A stretch of DNA of 13,311 nt from an uncultured Lacticaseibacillus sp. (GCA_934293835.1 CAKQZO010000035.1:1-13311); one strand, 5' to 3'; counted from the stretch's first letter, positions 1 through 8,438 are shown. Notes: generated by a model from the sequence alone, not told the origin. Program-made: numbers and translations.

Positions 1-5
1 TAAGA

Positions 6-632
6 TCAATTGCTGGAAAAAGCTGCATCGTCACACATCTCCTTAAAGGCACGCAGGCCATTGAGCCCGACGCGACCACTTTTTTCTGGGTGAAACTGCA
101 TGCCGACCACGTTATTCTGCTGAACGACGCTGGGAATCGTCACGCCGTACTCGCAAGTCGCCGCGATGTTTTTGGCCGCGGTTTGGACGTAAAAGGAATG
201 CACGAAGTACGTCGCGGTTTGGTCGAACACTTGCCCGAAGCGATTGTTGGCCTTGCCCGTGTTGGTATCCCAGCCCATGTGCGGGACCTTCAAGCCGGCT
301 TTTTCGGGGATGGCGACCACCGCGCCAGGCAACAAGCCCAACCCGGTACTGTCGCCGAACTCTTCGGAACGATCAAACAACAGCTGCATCCCCAAGCAGA
401 TCCCGAGCATCGGCTGGCCGGCAGCGGCCTGGCGCTGCAAGACGCCGACCAAGTCGCGGGCGTTGAGTTCAGCCATTGCCTTGGCAAAAGCGCCGACGCC
501 TGGCAAGACGAGCCCTTCAGCCTGTTGGATCACGGCAGGATCGGCGGTCAAGACGCTTTCGATCCCGAGAAAATCCAGGGCCTTTTTCACATTGCGGACG
601 TTGCCGGTATCATAATCGATGACTGCAAGCAT
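6..632 (-). CDS. hisH: Imidazole glycerol phosphate synthase, glutamine amidotransferase subunit HisH
   Basis: This is the class I glutaminase subunit that feeds ammonia to HisF, which converts PRFAR to IGP and AICAR in the cytoplasmic histidine pathway. The 208-residue protein has the usual family length. It starts [11 protein letters not shown], has the nucleophile elbow GICLGMQLLF with Cys79, and has the HPEKSG motif giving His181 and Glu183, so the catalytic triad is complete. I chose the ATG at 632 because it overlaps the hisB stop as TGATG and has AAAGGGGTGA just upstream; a TTG one codon earlier is also open but less likely. It is the last gene of the his operon inside the window; hisA and hisF are expected beyond the left edge (inference). 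Confidence 0.96.
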   Translation of the reverse strand: MLAVIDYDTGNVRNVKKALDFLGIESVLTADPAVIQQAEGLVLPGVGAFAKAMAELNARDLVGVLQRQAAAGQPMLGICLGMQLLFDRSEEFGDSTGLGLLPGAVVAIPEKAGLKVPHMGWDTNTGKANNRFGQVFDQTATYFVHSFYVQTAAKNIAATCEYGVTIPSVVQQNNVVGMQFHPEKSGRVGLNGLRAFKEMCDDAAFSSN

Positions 633-1216
633 CAAATCACCCCTTTGGTCGATGGAATGCCGATCACTTCCGGATTGATGGTGACGGCCGTGCGCATCGC
701 CCGGCCGAGCGCCTTGAACAGCGTCTCGATCTTGTGGTGGGTGTTGCGTCCGTACAAGACGCTGGCGTGCAAGTTGAGCTCGGCGCCAAACGCGAAGGCC
801 TGAAAGAAGTCTTGGGTGACTTCGGTGTCGTAGCCGCCGAGCTTGGGATTATCGAACTCTGCGTCAAACACCAGATAAGACCGGCCGGACAAATCGATCA
901 CAACGCGCGACAGCGTCTCGTCTAACGGGACGAAGGCCGTGCCGAAGCGCTCGATTCCCGCCTTATCGCCCAACGCCTGCTTGAAGCACTCGCCGAGCAC
1001 GATGCCGACGTCCTCGGTGGTGTGATGCGGATCGACCTCCAGATCGCCGTCTGCTTTGACGACCAAGCCGAAGCGGCCGTGCTTAGCAAAGGCGTTGAGC
1101 ATGTGGTCGAAAAAGCCGATCCCGGTATCGATGTCGATCGTCGCATAGTCATCGAGGTTCAAGGCGACTGAGATCTTGGTTTCTTGCGTGTTACGTGTGA
1201 TTTGGGCTTGACGCAT
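632..1216 (-). CDS. hisB: Imidazoleglycerol-phosphate dehydratase HisB
   Basis: The enzyme dehydrates imidazole glycerol phosphate to imidazole acetol phosphate, a manganese-dependent step of histidine synthesis. The 194-residue product is the monofunctional form, with no HAD phosphatase domain. Family motifs are intact: GIGFFDHML at 32-40, [10 protein letters not shown] at 62-71 and NTHHKIETL at 158-166, which supply the metal-binding histidines and glutamates. The start ATG has a strong AAGGAGG 11 bases upstream. It lies 26 bases after hisD, the only clear gap within the operon here, and its TGA shares one base with the hisH start. The product is the expected size and shows no defect. Confidence 0.97.
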   Translation of the reverse strand: MRQAQITRNTQETKISVALNLDDYATIDIDTGIGFFDHMLNAFAKHGRFGLVVKADGDLEVDPHHTTEDVGIVLGECFKQALGDKAGIERFGTAFVPLDETLSRVVIDLSGRSYLVFDAEFDNPKLGGYDTEVTQDFFQAFAFGAELNLHASVLYGRNTHHKIETLFKALGRAMRTAVTINPEVIGIPSTKGVI

Positions 1217-1242
1217 CTGTGAGTCCTCCTTGAATGGTGACT

Positions 1243-2517
1243 TTAGAAGCGAGATTCGATCGCGCGGGCGTGGCCTTCCAGCCCTTCGGTGCGTGCCAGG
1301 GTCGTGATGGCCTTGGCCTCTTTGCCCAGCGCTTCTGGCGTGTATTGAATGAACTGGATGCGCTTGACGAAGTCTTCAACGCCCAGAGGCGAGAAGAAGC
1401 GCGCGGTGCCGGCGGTCGGCAGGATGTGGTTAGGCCCGGCCAGGTAGTCGCCCAGCGGTTCGGAGGCGGCGCGGCCCAAGAAAACTGAGCCGGCGTTTTG
1501 AATCTGGTTGAGGTAGGTGATCGGCTCATCGACTTGCACTTCCAAGTGCTCTGGGGCGATCAGGTTCATCAGCTTGAAGGCAGCATCGAGGTCTTCAACC
1601 ACCGCAATGAAGCCTTCATCTTGGACGCTCGCCGTGGCGATCGCTTGGCGCGGCAAGGTCTCTAGCTGGGCATCGACTGCGGCGGATACCGCCTTGGCGA
1701 GTTCAAGGTCCGGTGTGACCAGCATCGGCCGCGCGAGTTTATCGTGTTCGGCTTGAGAAAGCAGGTCGGCCGCGACTTGTTGCGGCTTGGCGTTGGCATC
1801 GGCGATGATGCCGATTTCTGAAGGCCCGGCGATCATGTCGATGGCCACCTGACCGAAGACCTGTTTCTTCGCCGTGGCGACGAAGATGTTCCCTGGGCCC
1901 ATGATCTTATCGACGCGCGGAATGCTTTCGGTGCCAAAGGCCAAGGCCGCGATCGCCTGGGCGCCGCCGACTTGATACACCGCGTCGACGCCAGCGAGCT
2001 TGGCCGCTGCCAAGACTGCGGGGTTGATGCCGGCTTTTTGCGGCGGCGTCACCATGACGATGTTTTTGACCCCGGCGATCTTGGCCGGCAGTGCGGCCAT
2101 CATGATCGTCGACGGATAAGCAGCGGTACCACCTGGCACGTACAAGCCGACTGCGGCTAGCGGCGTGAGCTTTTGGCCGCGAATGACTCCGGGTTGTTCG
2201 CTGTCAATGAAGCCGCGGCTGACCTCTTTTTCGTGATAGCTGATAATATTTTTCTTGGCCAACTTCAAGGCTTCGATCAGCTCGGGCTTGCAGCTCGCAT
2301 AGGCCGCTTCGATCGTGTCGTCGGCGACACGGAAGGCCTCGACCTGCACCTTGTCGAACTTCTCGGAGTATGCTTTCAGCGCGGCATCCCCGTTTCGCTG
2401 AACGTTTTGGATGATCGCACTGACAGCGGCTTCGACTTCTGGCTTGCTTGCAGCTTGTTGCTCGCGCTTGGTGACTTGCGATTCTAATTCGGCAAAACTT
2501 CCGGTGAGAATTTTCAT
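1243..2517 (-). CDS. hisD: Histidinol dehydrogenase HisD
   Basis: HisD catalyses the last two steps of histidine synthesis, oxidising L-histidinol to L-histidine with NAD and zinc. The protein has 424 residues, normal for the family. The signature region around [11 protein letters not shown] (226-236) leads into SQAEHD, giving the likely zinc ligands Gln255 and His258. IAPEHLEV holds the catalytic Glu323-His324 pair, GDYLAGPNH holds Asp357, and EGLEGHARA near the C terminus holds His416. The ATG overlaps the hisG stop as ATGA, and its Shine-Dalgarno CAGGAGG lies inside the last codons of hisG, so translation is probably coupled. It precedes hisB in the operon. Confidence 0.97.
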   Translation of the reverse strand: MKILTGSFAELESQVTKREQQAASKPEVEAAVSAIIQNVQRNGDAALKAYSEKFDKVQVEAFRVADDTIEAAYASCKPELIEALKLAKKNIISYHEKEVSRGFIDSEQPGVIRGQKLTPLAAVGLYVPGGTAAYPSTIMMAALPAKIAGVKNIVMVTPPQKAGINPAVLAAAKLAGVDAVYQVGGAQAIAALAFGTESIPRVDKIMGPGNIFVATAKKQVFGQVAIDMIAGPSEIGIIADANAKPQQVAADLLSQAEHDKLARPMLVTPDLELAKAVSAAVDAQLETLPRQAIATASVQDEGFIAVVEDLDAAFKLMNLIAPEHLEVQVDEPITYLNQIQNAGSVFLGRAASEPLGDYLAGPNHILPTAGTARFFSPLGVEDFVKRIQFIQYTPEALGKEAKAITTLARTEGLEGHARAIESRF

Positions 2518-3146
2518 AATGCGGCCTCCTGAATGGCTTGTTGTAGTTGGGTGATCAAGGTATACACCGCTTCGCGCTTCTGCTTCAACGCGAGCTTGTT
2601 GACGACCAGGTGCGTCGAGACTTGTTGCAGTTCGGCGTAGACCTGTAAGTGGTTTTCTTTGAGTGTCGTGCCGGTTTCGACGATATCGACGATCGCGTCG
2701 GCGAGCCCCACCAGCGGTGCGAGCTCGACCGATCCTTCGATCTTGATGATTTCGACGTCTTCGCCGATCGTCGCAAAATAATCTTGGGTGACGTTCGGAT
2801 ACTTGGTGGCGATGATCTTGCGGCGCGTCTGGTTGGGGTCAAAATCCGCGGTGGACGCCAAGACGAAATGGCAGCGCCCGGTTTTGAGATCGAGCATGTC
2901 GTATTGGGGATTGCGTTGCTCAAACAAGATGTCCGAGCCGACGATGCCGACATCCATCGCCCCGCGGTTGAGGTAGGTCAACACGTCAGGCCCTTTGGCC
3001 AAGATCGTGTGATAGCGCGGGTCATCGTTGAAAATCAGCCGGCGCCCCTTGTTTTGAATCGCGGTGATGTCCATCCCCGCCTTGGCCAGCAGCGGCAACA
3101 CTTGCTTTTCCGTGCGGCCCTTGGTTAATGCGATGTTTAAGCTCAT
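2514..3146 (-). CDS. hisG: ATP phosphoribosyltransferase, short-form catalytic subunit HisG
   Basis: HisG joins ATP and PRPP to make phosphoribosyl-ATP, the committed step of histidine synthesis. At 210 residues it is the short form, lacking the C-terminal regulatory domain of long HisG; this form is known to need HisZ, and hisZ lies directly upstream. Visible family features are MSLNIALTKGR at the N terminus, IATKYPNVTQDYF (112-124), and the PRPP-binding region EGSVELAPLVGLADAIVD followed by IVETGTTL (155-162). The frame stays open 45 codons upstream, but that stretch lies inside hisZ. The ATG at 3146 has AGGAGGGG before it and overlaps the hisZ stop as ATGA, so it is the better start. Confidence 0.96.
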   Translation of the reverse strand: MSLNIALTKGRTEKQVLPLLAKAGMDITAIQNKGRRLIFNDDPRYHTILAKGPDVLTYLNRGAMDVGIVGSDILFEQRNPQYDMLDLKTGRCHFVLASTADFDPNQTRRKIIATKYPNVTQDYFATIGEDVEIIKIEGSVELAPLVGLADAIVDIVETGTTLKENHLQVYAELQQVSTHLVVNKLALKQKREAVYTLITQLQQAIQEAAL

Positions 3147-4273
3147 GCTTGCCCCTCCTGACTCAGATCGATCAACTTGGCGCCTAAGGTCTTGGCGAGA
3201 TGCTCGGCCTGCGCCCGCGTGTCTTGCAGACACAAGCTGGCGTTCGGCGTCTTGGCCACCAGCGCCTGGGCTTCTTGCCACTGCGAGGCTTCAAAATAAA
3301 TCAATACCGGCGTCGTGGTCGGTGCCGGCGCCACGCTTGCAGCCAGCGCGTCTAGGTCAAACGAGAAGCCGACTGCAGGCTGCAAGGTTTGTTGGAAGCT
3401 CGACAACAGGCGATCGTAGCGCCCACCCGAGAACAGGTAATCAGAAGACTCCCGCCGGTAAGCGTGAAAGACCAGCCCGGTGTAATACGGCTGTGGCGAC
3501 GGACTCGACAAGTCGATCGTCAAATTCAGATGCGGGCAGTTAGCCTGCAAGAAGGCCACCGTCTGAGTCAGATCCGCCACGATCGTCGCCAACGCCGGGA
3601 TATCTGGCAACTCGGCCAAGACCGTCTTTGCCGGGCCGAACACCCATGGCCATTTGTGTAAGAATGCGGTGAGGGCGCTTGGAGCAAGTTGGGCGATCTT
3701 AGCTTGATAGGCGGTCAGGTCCTTGGCATACAAGGCCTGCTTGATGCCGGCGCGGTTGGCCGCCGGCAACTCCGCCAGTAAGGTGTCAACGAAGCTGGCG
3801 TCTGACAACTCCAGGGTCACATCATCAAGCGCGAGGGTTTGGCAGATGTCGCCGGCGAGGCTCAAGCATTCCCATTCGGCCTTGAGACTCTTGTAGCCGA
3901 TGATCTCGACGCCTGCTTGCGTGATCTGGTTGTAGCCGCCTGAGTGCCGTTTCTTGATGCGGAACACATCGCCTGAGTAACACCACTTGGTCGGCGGCGT
4001 GATGCCGGTCGTGCTCATCACCCGCGCGATCGGCAACGTCAGATCCGGCCGCAACACCAGCGTCTCCCCCGTATCTTCGAGGAACTGATACGCGTTTTCT
4101 GGGGTCGGGGCCATGGCGCCGAAGACGGCGCGATATTCGAGCACCGGGGTTTTGATCGGGTTGAAGCCTTGTTGCATGAAGCGCTGCGTCACCAGTTGGG
4201 TCAGCTTCGCCTTGCGCTCGGCCAGCGGCCCGAATTCATCACGGGTGCCATAAGGTAAATTTCGTTTAGACAT
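3143..4273 (-). CDS. hisZ: ATP phosphoribosyltransferase regulatory subunit HisZ
   Basis: HisZ is a catalytically inactive relative of class II histidyl-tRNA synthetase that forms a hetero-octamer with short HisG and allows feedback control by histidine (family knowledge). The 376-residue protein shows HisRS-like elements: NLPYGTRDEF near the N terminus, LRPDLTLPIARV (74-85, motif 2 region), YYTGLVFHAY (263-272) and SGGRYDRLL (282-290). It is shorter than true HisRS and lacks its usual anticodon-binding end; it is first in the his operon behind a T-box, which favours HisZ. I chose ATG 4273, with GAAGGGA upstream. An upstream in-frame ATG would extend the protein into the leader terminator region and is unlikely. 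Confidence 0.93.
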   Translation of the reverse strand: MSKRNLPYGTRDEFGPLAERKAKLTQLVTQRFMQQGFNPIKTPVLEYRAVFGAMAPTPENAYQFLEDTGETLVLRPDLTLPIARVMSTTGITPPTKWCYSGDVFRIKKRHSGGYNQITQAGVEIIGYKSLKAEWECLSLAGDICQTLALDDVTLELSDASFVDTLLAELPAANRAGIKQALYAKDLTAYQAKIAQLAPSALTAFLHKWPWVFGPAKTVLAELPDIPALATIVADLTQTVAFLQANCPHLNLTIDLSSPSPQPYYTGLVFHAYRRESSDYLFSGGRYDRLLSSFQQTLQPAVGFSFDLDALAASVAPAPTTTPVLIYFEASQWQEAQALVAKTPNASLCLQDTRAQAEHLAKTLGAKLIDLSQEGQA

Positions 4274-4310
4274 GTTGTCCCTTCTTTCCCATCGATCATC
4301 ATGGGGATGC

Positions 4311-4351
4311 AAAAAATCGCCCACGACGAGTTAACACTCATCGAGGACGAT
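4311..4351 (-). terminator. T-box-controlled leader terminator
   Basis: On the minus strand the arm ATCGTCCTCGATGAG pairs with CTCGTCGTGGGCGAT around a TGTTAA loop (15 positions, one mismatch, some G-T pairs) and is followed at once by a T run. It lies just after the T-box and 38 bases before hisZ, the normal place for the terminator that competes with the antiterminator. Confidence 0.9.
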
Positions 4352-4359
4352 TATTCTAC

Positions 4360-4589
4360 CGCGGTTCCACCTCTGTTCACTATCTCCTTACGAAGACAGC
4401 CTCACACTGCATCATAGCGGCGGCCGAAGCGATCGCTATGGTGTAGCTATGATAACGCAATTCCTGCGTGACCGCCTACTCGATTCAGCGGCCAAGTTCA
4501 TAGATGTGGACGTGTTGGGTAGCGATCCCTTCTCAGCCAACGGGACTCTCTTAACACCCTGAACAACACGCGGTTTCTAATCACAACTT
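4360..4589 (-). promoter_or_regulatory. T-box leader of the his operon, candidate His specifier
   Basis: The transcript upstream of hisZ holds the conserved T-box AGGTGGAACCGCG (minus strand, 4372-4360). A Stem I can be drawn by eye: CGTGTTG (4570-4564) pairs perfectly with CAACACG (4517-4511), and AAGTT (4589-4585) pairs with AACTT (4498-4494). The distal part carries AGAGAG and GAGAAGGGA typical of the AG-bulge/distal loop. In the internal loop of the 3' side sits CAC (4508-4506) followed by A, a histidine codon in the place expected for the specifier. A second hairpin pairs ATCATAGC with GCTATGAT. Uncharged tRNA-His would favour antitermination and his expression. The riboswitch class is clear; the specifier assignment is by manual folding. 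Confidence 0.92.
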
Positions 4590-4618
4590 CACTTGATTAA
4601 TGCTTATTTAATATGTCT

Positions 4619-4649
4619 ATCATAATAACGCAATCTTCCAGGAAGTCAA
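4619..4649 (-). promoter_or_regulatory. Promoter of the his operon
   Basis: The minus strand carries TTGACT (4649-4644) as a -35 box. Two overlapping -10 choices exist: TATTAT with a 16-base spacer or TATGAT (4624-4619) with a 19-base spacer. Transcription would begin about 20 bases before Stem I of the T-box. Confidence 0.65.
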
Positions 4650-4656
4650 CCCTTCC

Positions 4657-4678
4657 CGCCAAAAAGTTATTTTTGGCG
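4657..4678 (-). terminator. Hairpin at the end of the Nudix gene
   Basis: CGCCAAAAA and TTTTTGGCG form a perfect 9-bp stem with a 4-base loop. The TAA stop of the Nudix gene lies in the loop. The T run is inside the 3' arm and no further T tract follows, so it is a compact or weak terminator. It ends 8 bases before the his -35 box. Confidence 0.55.
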
Positions 4679-5227
4679 CACAAACGCGAGATAATAGCTG
4701 ATCGCCGCGACACTCTGCGCCGAGGCGATGCGCCCATCACGCACCGCGGCGATCACTTCGGCCAGCGGCACGAACTGGCTGGTGACGAATTCGTCGGCAT
4801 CAAAATGTTGCGCCGTGCGCTTGGCGCGATCGACACGCGCCAAGATTAGATGCACGACTTCATCAGTCATGCCTTCGCTCGAGCGAATCGCGACCATGGC
4901 CTCAAGGCTTTGGGCCAGATAGCCGGTTTCTTCCTCCAGCTCCCGCTTGGCCGCGGTCAGCACGTCTTCACCAGGATTGATCAGCCCGGCCGGCAAGGCG
5001 TACGCCTCGGCGTTGATGCCAACACGATATTCGCGGTTGACCAAGACCTGATCGTCTGCGGTTAGCGCCAGTAGCGCGACGGCCGGCGCATGTTTGATCA
5101 AGTCGCGGTGGACGGTCAACCCATCCGGGGTCTTGACCACCTGCTGCAAGACATCGAAGATATGGCCGGAATAGGCCGTGGTGGCGGATTGGATCTCGCC
5201 TTTGGCAGTATTTTTTTGAATGAACAT
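4667..5227 (-). CDS. Nudix hydrolase, ADP-ribose pyrophosphatase type
   Basis: The 186-residue protein has a complete Nudix box, GLINPGEDVLTAAKRELEEE continued by TGYL, at residues 81-104. It supplies the GX5EX7REUXEEXGU pattern and its metal-binding glutamates. The flanking arrangement (N-terminal strand region, RDLIKHAPAVALLAL before the box, SSEGMTDEVVHLILAR after it) resembles ADP-ribose pyrophosphatases of lactobacilli, which hydrolyse ADP-ribose to AMP and ribose 5-phosphate; the exact substrate is inferred. I start at the ATG at 5227 because GGAGGAAAAG stands directly upstream; an ATG 12 codons earlier lacks such a site. It follows pepO by 92 bases on the same strand and ends just before the his promoter. 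No membrane segment is seen. Confidence 0.88.
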   Translation of the reverse strand: MFIQKNTAKGEIQSATTAYSGHIFDVLQQVVKTPDGLTVHRDLIKHAPAVALLALTADDQVLVNREYRVGINAEAYALPAGLINPGEDVLTAAKRELEEETGYLAQSLEAMVAIRSSEGMTDEVVHLILARVDRAKRTAQHFDADEFVTSQFVPLAEVIAAVRDGRIASAQSVAAISYYLAFVRQK

Positions 5228-5291
5228 CTTTTCCTCCAGATAAACAGGCTTTTGGAACGTCACATCACTGGGATATTCGGGTACGCGAAGA

Positions 5292-5313
5292 GGCTGTGAC
5301 GATCGTCACAGCC
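5292..5313 (-). terminator. Palindromic hairpin between pepO and the Nudix gene
   Basis: GGCTGTGAC-GATC-GTCACAGCC is a fully palindromic 22-mer just after the pepO stop. A 9-bp GC-rich stem can form, followed on the minus strand only by TCTTC, so it is a weak terminator candidate; the perfect symmetry also permits a protein-binding site. Confidence 0.45.
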
Positions 5314-5319
5314 CCATGC

Positions 5320-7212
5320 TTACCAAATCGTGATGCGCTTGGCCGGCTCCAGATACATGCCGTCGCCTGGCTGCACTGCGAAGGTCGAATACCACTCCGC
5401 GAGGTTTTGCACCTGCACGTTGGCCCGCAACTTGGCCGGCGCGTGCACGTCGATCGACAGCAGTAGCTGCATGTATTCCTTGCGGGCCTTCATGCGCCAG
5501 ATCTCCGCCCAGTTCAGGAAGAAGGCGCGCAGGTCACAGTCGGGAAGTCCTTCCGCCGTCTCTAGCGCCGCGGCCAGGCCGCCAGCATCCGCAATGTTTT
5601 CCGAGACAACCAGCTTGCCGTTGACCTTGCCGGCTTCGGTGTCCAGGCCGTCGAACTGCGCGATCATCGCCTGAGTCAGCTCCTGGAAGTGGGCGTAGTC
5701 GGCTTCTTGCCACCAGTTACTCAGGTTGCCGAACTCGTCAAACTGCGCCCCGTTGTTGTCGAAACCATGCGAAACTTCATGCGCGATCACGGCGCCGATG
5801 CCGCCGAGGTTTTGGCTCGCACTTTGCGTCAGCGAATAAAATGGTGCCTGCAAAATCGCGGCTGGAAACGTGATGTCGTTGCGCGATGGGTCGTAGCAGG
5901 CATTGACCAAGTGGCCCGGCATCCCCCATTCAGTGCGATCGACCGGTTCGCTCAGCTGCCTGAGGTGATAGGTGTGGCGGGTCTTGGCGAGTGCCAAGAC
6001 GGCGGTCATGAGATCCGCGCCGGCCGGGACGTGCAGCAAGTCGTACACCGCGTTGGCGCGGTCCGGATAACCCATCTTGAGCACCATCGTGTCCAACTTG
6101 ACGATCGCCTTGGCCTTCGTCGGGGCCGACAGCCAGCTCGAGTTGGCCAGACGCTTCTTATAAGTGGCGATCATCTTCTCGACGAGCCCGGTGACATCGG
6201 CCTTGGCCGCCTCACCGAAATACGTGCGCCCGTAATAGATCCCGATCGGCTCGGAGAACATCCGGTTGGCCAGGCGGTACGCGTGCTTGGCGTGGCTCGG
6301 CGCCGCCGGCAAGCCGGATAGCGCGCGGCTGAAGCTGCCGCCGAGGACCCGCAACTCGTCGGAGAGATACCCGGTGTTCGACAGCAACTCGGTCACATAC
6401 GCCCAATGCACATATTGCGTGAAGGTGTCTGCGTTGAAAAGCTGGGTGACTTCGTCTAAGAACCGCGGATCGGCGACGATCACCTGGGCGGGATGCACCG
6501 GCAAGATCGCATCGGCATATGGGCCAAAGGCAAACGCGCCGAACTTGGCCGCCACATCGGCGAACGGCCGCGGGTTGTAGGCCTTAGGGTAGTCCGCCCA
6601 TTCCTCAGAGCTCTTGACATGCGTAGCGATCGCCGCGTCAAAGGCGACGGTATCCGCCAGATAGGCGGCTTGGTCGGCCGCACTCAGGTCGGTTTGGGCC
6701 AAGACCTTGGTGGCCATCTCTTGCCACAAGCCGAGCAGTTGCTTGCCTTGGGCGTTGTCGGCGGCATAATAGGTCGTGTCTGGCAGGATCGTGCTTGGCC
6801 CCGAGATCGTGAAGGCGTTGTGCGCTGTATCTTTCATGTCGGGCTCAACCCCGGCGGCAAAAGGCAGTGGGAACAAGTCGGCATCGAGCTTGGCCGCCTG
6901 TTGGTTGAAGGCCGCCAAATCTGTGAGCCCACGCAGGGCCGTCAAGCGCTGCAAGACCGGGGTGATGCCCGCCGCGTCGCGACGCTTGAAGTCAGCAGCG
7001 AGTTGATACAGGCGCACGGCCTCTTGGAAGTATGCATCGGGCGCCGGTTTCTTGCCTTCCGCCACGGCATCGAAGTCGGCCATCAATTTCTTTTCGACAT
7101 CGTCGGCGAGATCGGCAAACCCTCCTGTGGTCGGTTTGTCGTCAGGAATCACAGCGGTGGCCGCCCAGTCACCGTTGACGGCTTCGTACAGATCATCTTG
7201 GTATCTTGTCAT
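5320..7212 (-). CDS. pepO: M13 family zinc endopeptidase PepO
   Basis: PepO is a neprilysin-like metallo-endopeptidase; in lactic acid bacteria it works in the cytoplasm on oligopeptides from protein breakdown. The 630-residue protein has no signal peptide, in line with this. The zinc site is IAHEVSHGFDNNGAQFDE, with HEVSH at 478-482. The third ligand is Glu538 in SENIADAGG, where Asp542 is also conserved. The substrate-binding stretch is NACYDPSRNDITFPAAI; Cys stands where family members commonly have Tyr (NAYY), a small variation. The C terminus PAKRITIW replaces the usual cysteine-containing ending, as is common in lactobacilli. ATG 7212 is preferred over the ATG two codons earlier because AAAGGGG lies 8 bases before it, but too close to the other. 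Confidence 0.95.
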   Translation of the reverse strand: MTRYQDDLYEAVNGDWAATAVIPDDKPTTGGFADLADDVEKKLMADFDAVAEGKKPAPDAYFQEAVRLYQLAADFKRRDAAGITPVLQRLTALRGLTDLAAFNQQAAKLDADLFPLPFAAGVEPDMKDTAHNAFTISGPSTILPDTTYYAADNAQGKQLLGLWQEMATKVLAQTDLSAADQAAYLADTVAFDAAIATHVKSSEEWADYPKAYNPRPFADVAAKFGAFAFGPYADAILPVHPAQVIVADPRFLDEVTQLFNADTFTQYVHWAYVTELLSNTGYLSDELRVLGGSFSRALSGLPAAPSHAKHAYRLANRMFSEPIGIYYGRTYFGEAAKADVTGLVEKMIATYKKRLANSSWLSAPTKAKAIVKLDTMVLKMGYPDRANAVYDLLHVPAGADLMTAVLALAKTRHTYHLRQLSEPVDRTEWGMPGHLVNACYDPSRNDITFPAAILQAPFYSLTQSASQNLGGIGAVIAHEVSHGFDNNGAQFDEFGNLSNWWQEADYAHFQELTQAMIAQFDGLDTEAGKVNGKLVVSENIADAGGLAAALETAEGLPDCDLRAFFLNWAEIWRMKARKEYMQLLLSIDVHAPAKLRANVQVQNLAEWYSTFAVQPGDGMYLEPAKRITIW

Positions 7213-7246
7213 TACCATTGCCCCTTTCGGCTTCTATCTGACAGCC

Positions 7247-7252
7247 ATTATA
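7247..7252 (-). promoter_or_regulatory. -10 box of pepO
   Basis: A perfect TATAAT on the minus strand lies about 35 bases before the pepO start. No good -35 box is visible at 16-18 bases (GTGCAA at 17), so only the -10 is called. Confidence 0.6.
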
Positions 7253-7304
7253 GCGCAGTGCCTTGGTCATTGCACTTGTGAAAATATTACTTTGTGCGCA
7301 AGGG

Positions 7305-7333
7305 TTTTCAAACCTCAGCATAACGCTTACAAT
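7305..7333 (+). promoter_or_regulatory. Promoter of the lipoate ligase gene
   Basis: TTTTCA (7305-7310) and TACAAT (7328-7333) are separated by 17 bases, a plausible sigma-A promoter 34 bases before the start codon. It diverges from the pepO promoter within about 50 bases. Confidence 0.5.
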
Positions 7334-7367
7334 AAGGCGGTAACCAAAAGATAGGGGGACACAATCA

Positions 7368-8381
7368 ATGTATTACGTCATAATGCCTAAGCACGATATC
7401 CGCGAGAATCTCGCCACCGAACAATACCTGATGAACAACAAGCAGTTCGCCGAACCGCTGCTCCTTTTCTATTATGAAGCGCCGAGTGTCATCATCGGCC
7501 GCAACCAAAACGCGCAAGAAGAACTCAACCTCGACTACATCCAACAACACAACGTCACGGTCACCCGCCGCACCTCTGGTGGCGGGGCCGTGTATCACGA
7601 TCTGGGTAACCTGTGCTTCTCTTTTGTCGTTGATTCGGATTCCGAGGAATTCGGCGACTTCAAGTCGTTCACCCAGCCGATCGTCGACGCCTTGCACAGC
7701 ATGGGCGCCACCACCGCCGAAGTCTCCGGGCGCAACGACATCTTGGTCGATGGCCGCAAGTTCTCCGGCTCCGCGATGTATTCGCGCAACGGCAAGACGT
7801 TCTGCCACGGCACCTTGATGCTCGACGTGGACATGACCGAGGTCCCGAAGGTCTTGAACGTCCCTGCCGACAAGATCGCCTCTAAGGGGATCCAAAGCGT
7901 CCGCAGTCGCGTCACCAACCTCAGGCCGTATCTCGACGAAAAGTTTCAGGCGCTGACGGTGCCTGAATTCCGCGACATTTTGTTGACGCGGCTGTTCGGT
8001 GTCGATGACGTCGCGGCCATCAAGGACCGCGAGTACCACATCACGGCGGCCGATCAAGTCGCGATCGACAAGATCAACGCTGAGGTCTTCTCCAACTGGG
8101 ATTGGAACTTCGGCAAGTCACCGGTGTACACCAGCAAACACCGCAAACATTTTGACATGGGCACGATCGACGCGCGGCTGACCACCGACGGCGGCAAGCT
8201 CGTCGCCGTGAAGTTCTATGGCGACTTCTTCGGGCCCAAAGACGTCCAAGACATCGCCACGGCCTTGGAAGGCGTCGTGTTTGACCGCGCGCACATTGAA
8301 TCCGCGCTGGCGCCGTTTGATCTCAACCAGTACTTCACCGGGATTCCGCAAACCGACATCGTCGCCTTACTTGTCGGCTGA
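7368..8381 (+). CDS. lplA: Lipoate-protein ligase (LplA family)
   Basis: This enzyme activates lipoate with ATP to lipoyl-AMP and transfers it to the lipoyl domains of 2-oxoacid dehydrogenase E2 proteins, or of GcvH, in the cytoplasm. The 337-residue protein has the BPL/LplA catalytic domain with APSVIIGRNQN (38-48), RRTSGGGAVYHDLGN (67-81) and GRNDILVDGRKFSG (121-134), with Lys131 as the conserved lysine. The C-terminal part from about residue 245 resembles the small accessory domain of bacterial LplA. GGGGGA stands 8 bases before the ATG. No dehydrogenase genes or lipoate synthesis genes lie nearby, so its protein targets are elsewhere. It is a single-gene unit with its own promoter and terminator. 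Confidence 0.93.
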   Translation: MYYVIMPKHDIRENLATEQYLMNNKQFAEPLLLFYYEAPSVIIGRNQNAQEELNLDYIQQHNVTVTRRTSGGGAVYHDLGNLCFSFVVDSDSEEFGDFKSFTQPIVDALHSMGATTAEVSGRNDILVDGRKFSGSAMYSRNGKTFCHGTLMLDVDMTEVPKVLNVPADKIASKGIQSVRSRVTNLRPYLDEKFQALTVPEFRDILLTRLFGVDDVAAIKDREYHITAADQVAIDKINAEVFSNWDWNFGKSPVYTSKHRKHFDMGTIDARLTTDGGKLVAVKFYGDFFGPKDVQDIATALEGVVFDRAHIESALAPFDLNQYFTGIPQTDIVALLVG

Positions 8382-8397
8382 TCACCCTCTAGACACT

Positions 8398-8438
8398 AAA
8401 ACAGCGGTTGCGCACGAGCGCTCAGCCGCTGTTTTTTT
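8398..8438. terminator. Bidirectional terminator between lplA and the 75-residue gene
   Basis: AAACAGCGG pairs with CCGCTGTTT, with an inner GCGC/GCGC stem, and seven T's follow on the plus strand. On the minus strand the same hairpin ends in TTTTAG, so it can serve both converging genes. Confidence 0.88.

Noticed and set aside
90..803. Long open frame on the plus strand opposite hisH and hisB
   Set aside because: It is antisense to two clear his genes, lacks a ribosome binding site and has no recognisable domain; GC-rich codons produce such frames by chance.
3147..3281. 45-codon N-terminal extension of HisG
   Set aside because: It lies within hisZ and does not look like HisG; the family starts at MSLNIALTKGR, which has its own ribosome binding site.
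6493..7281. 262-codon open frame on the plus strand opposite pepO
   Set aside because: It lies antisense to the intact pepO gene, is rich in Arg and Gly as expected of a shadow frame, and has no start signals.
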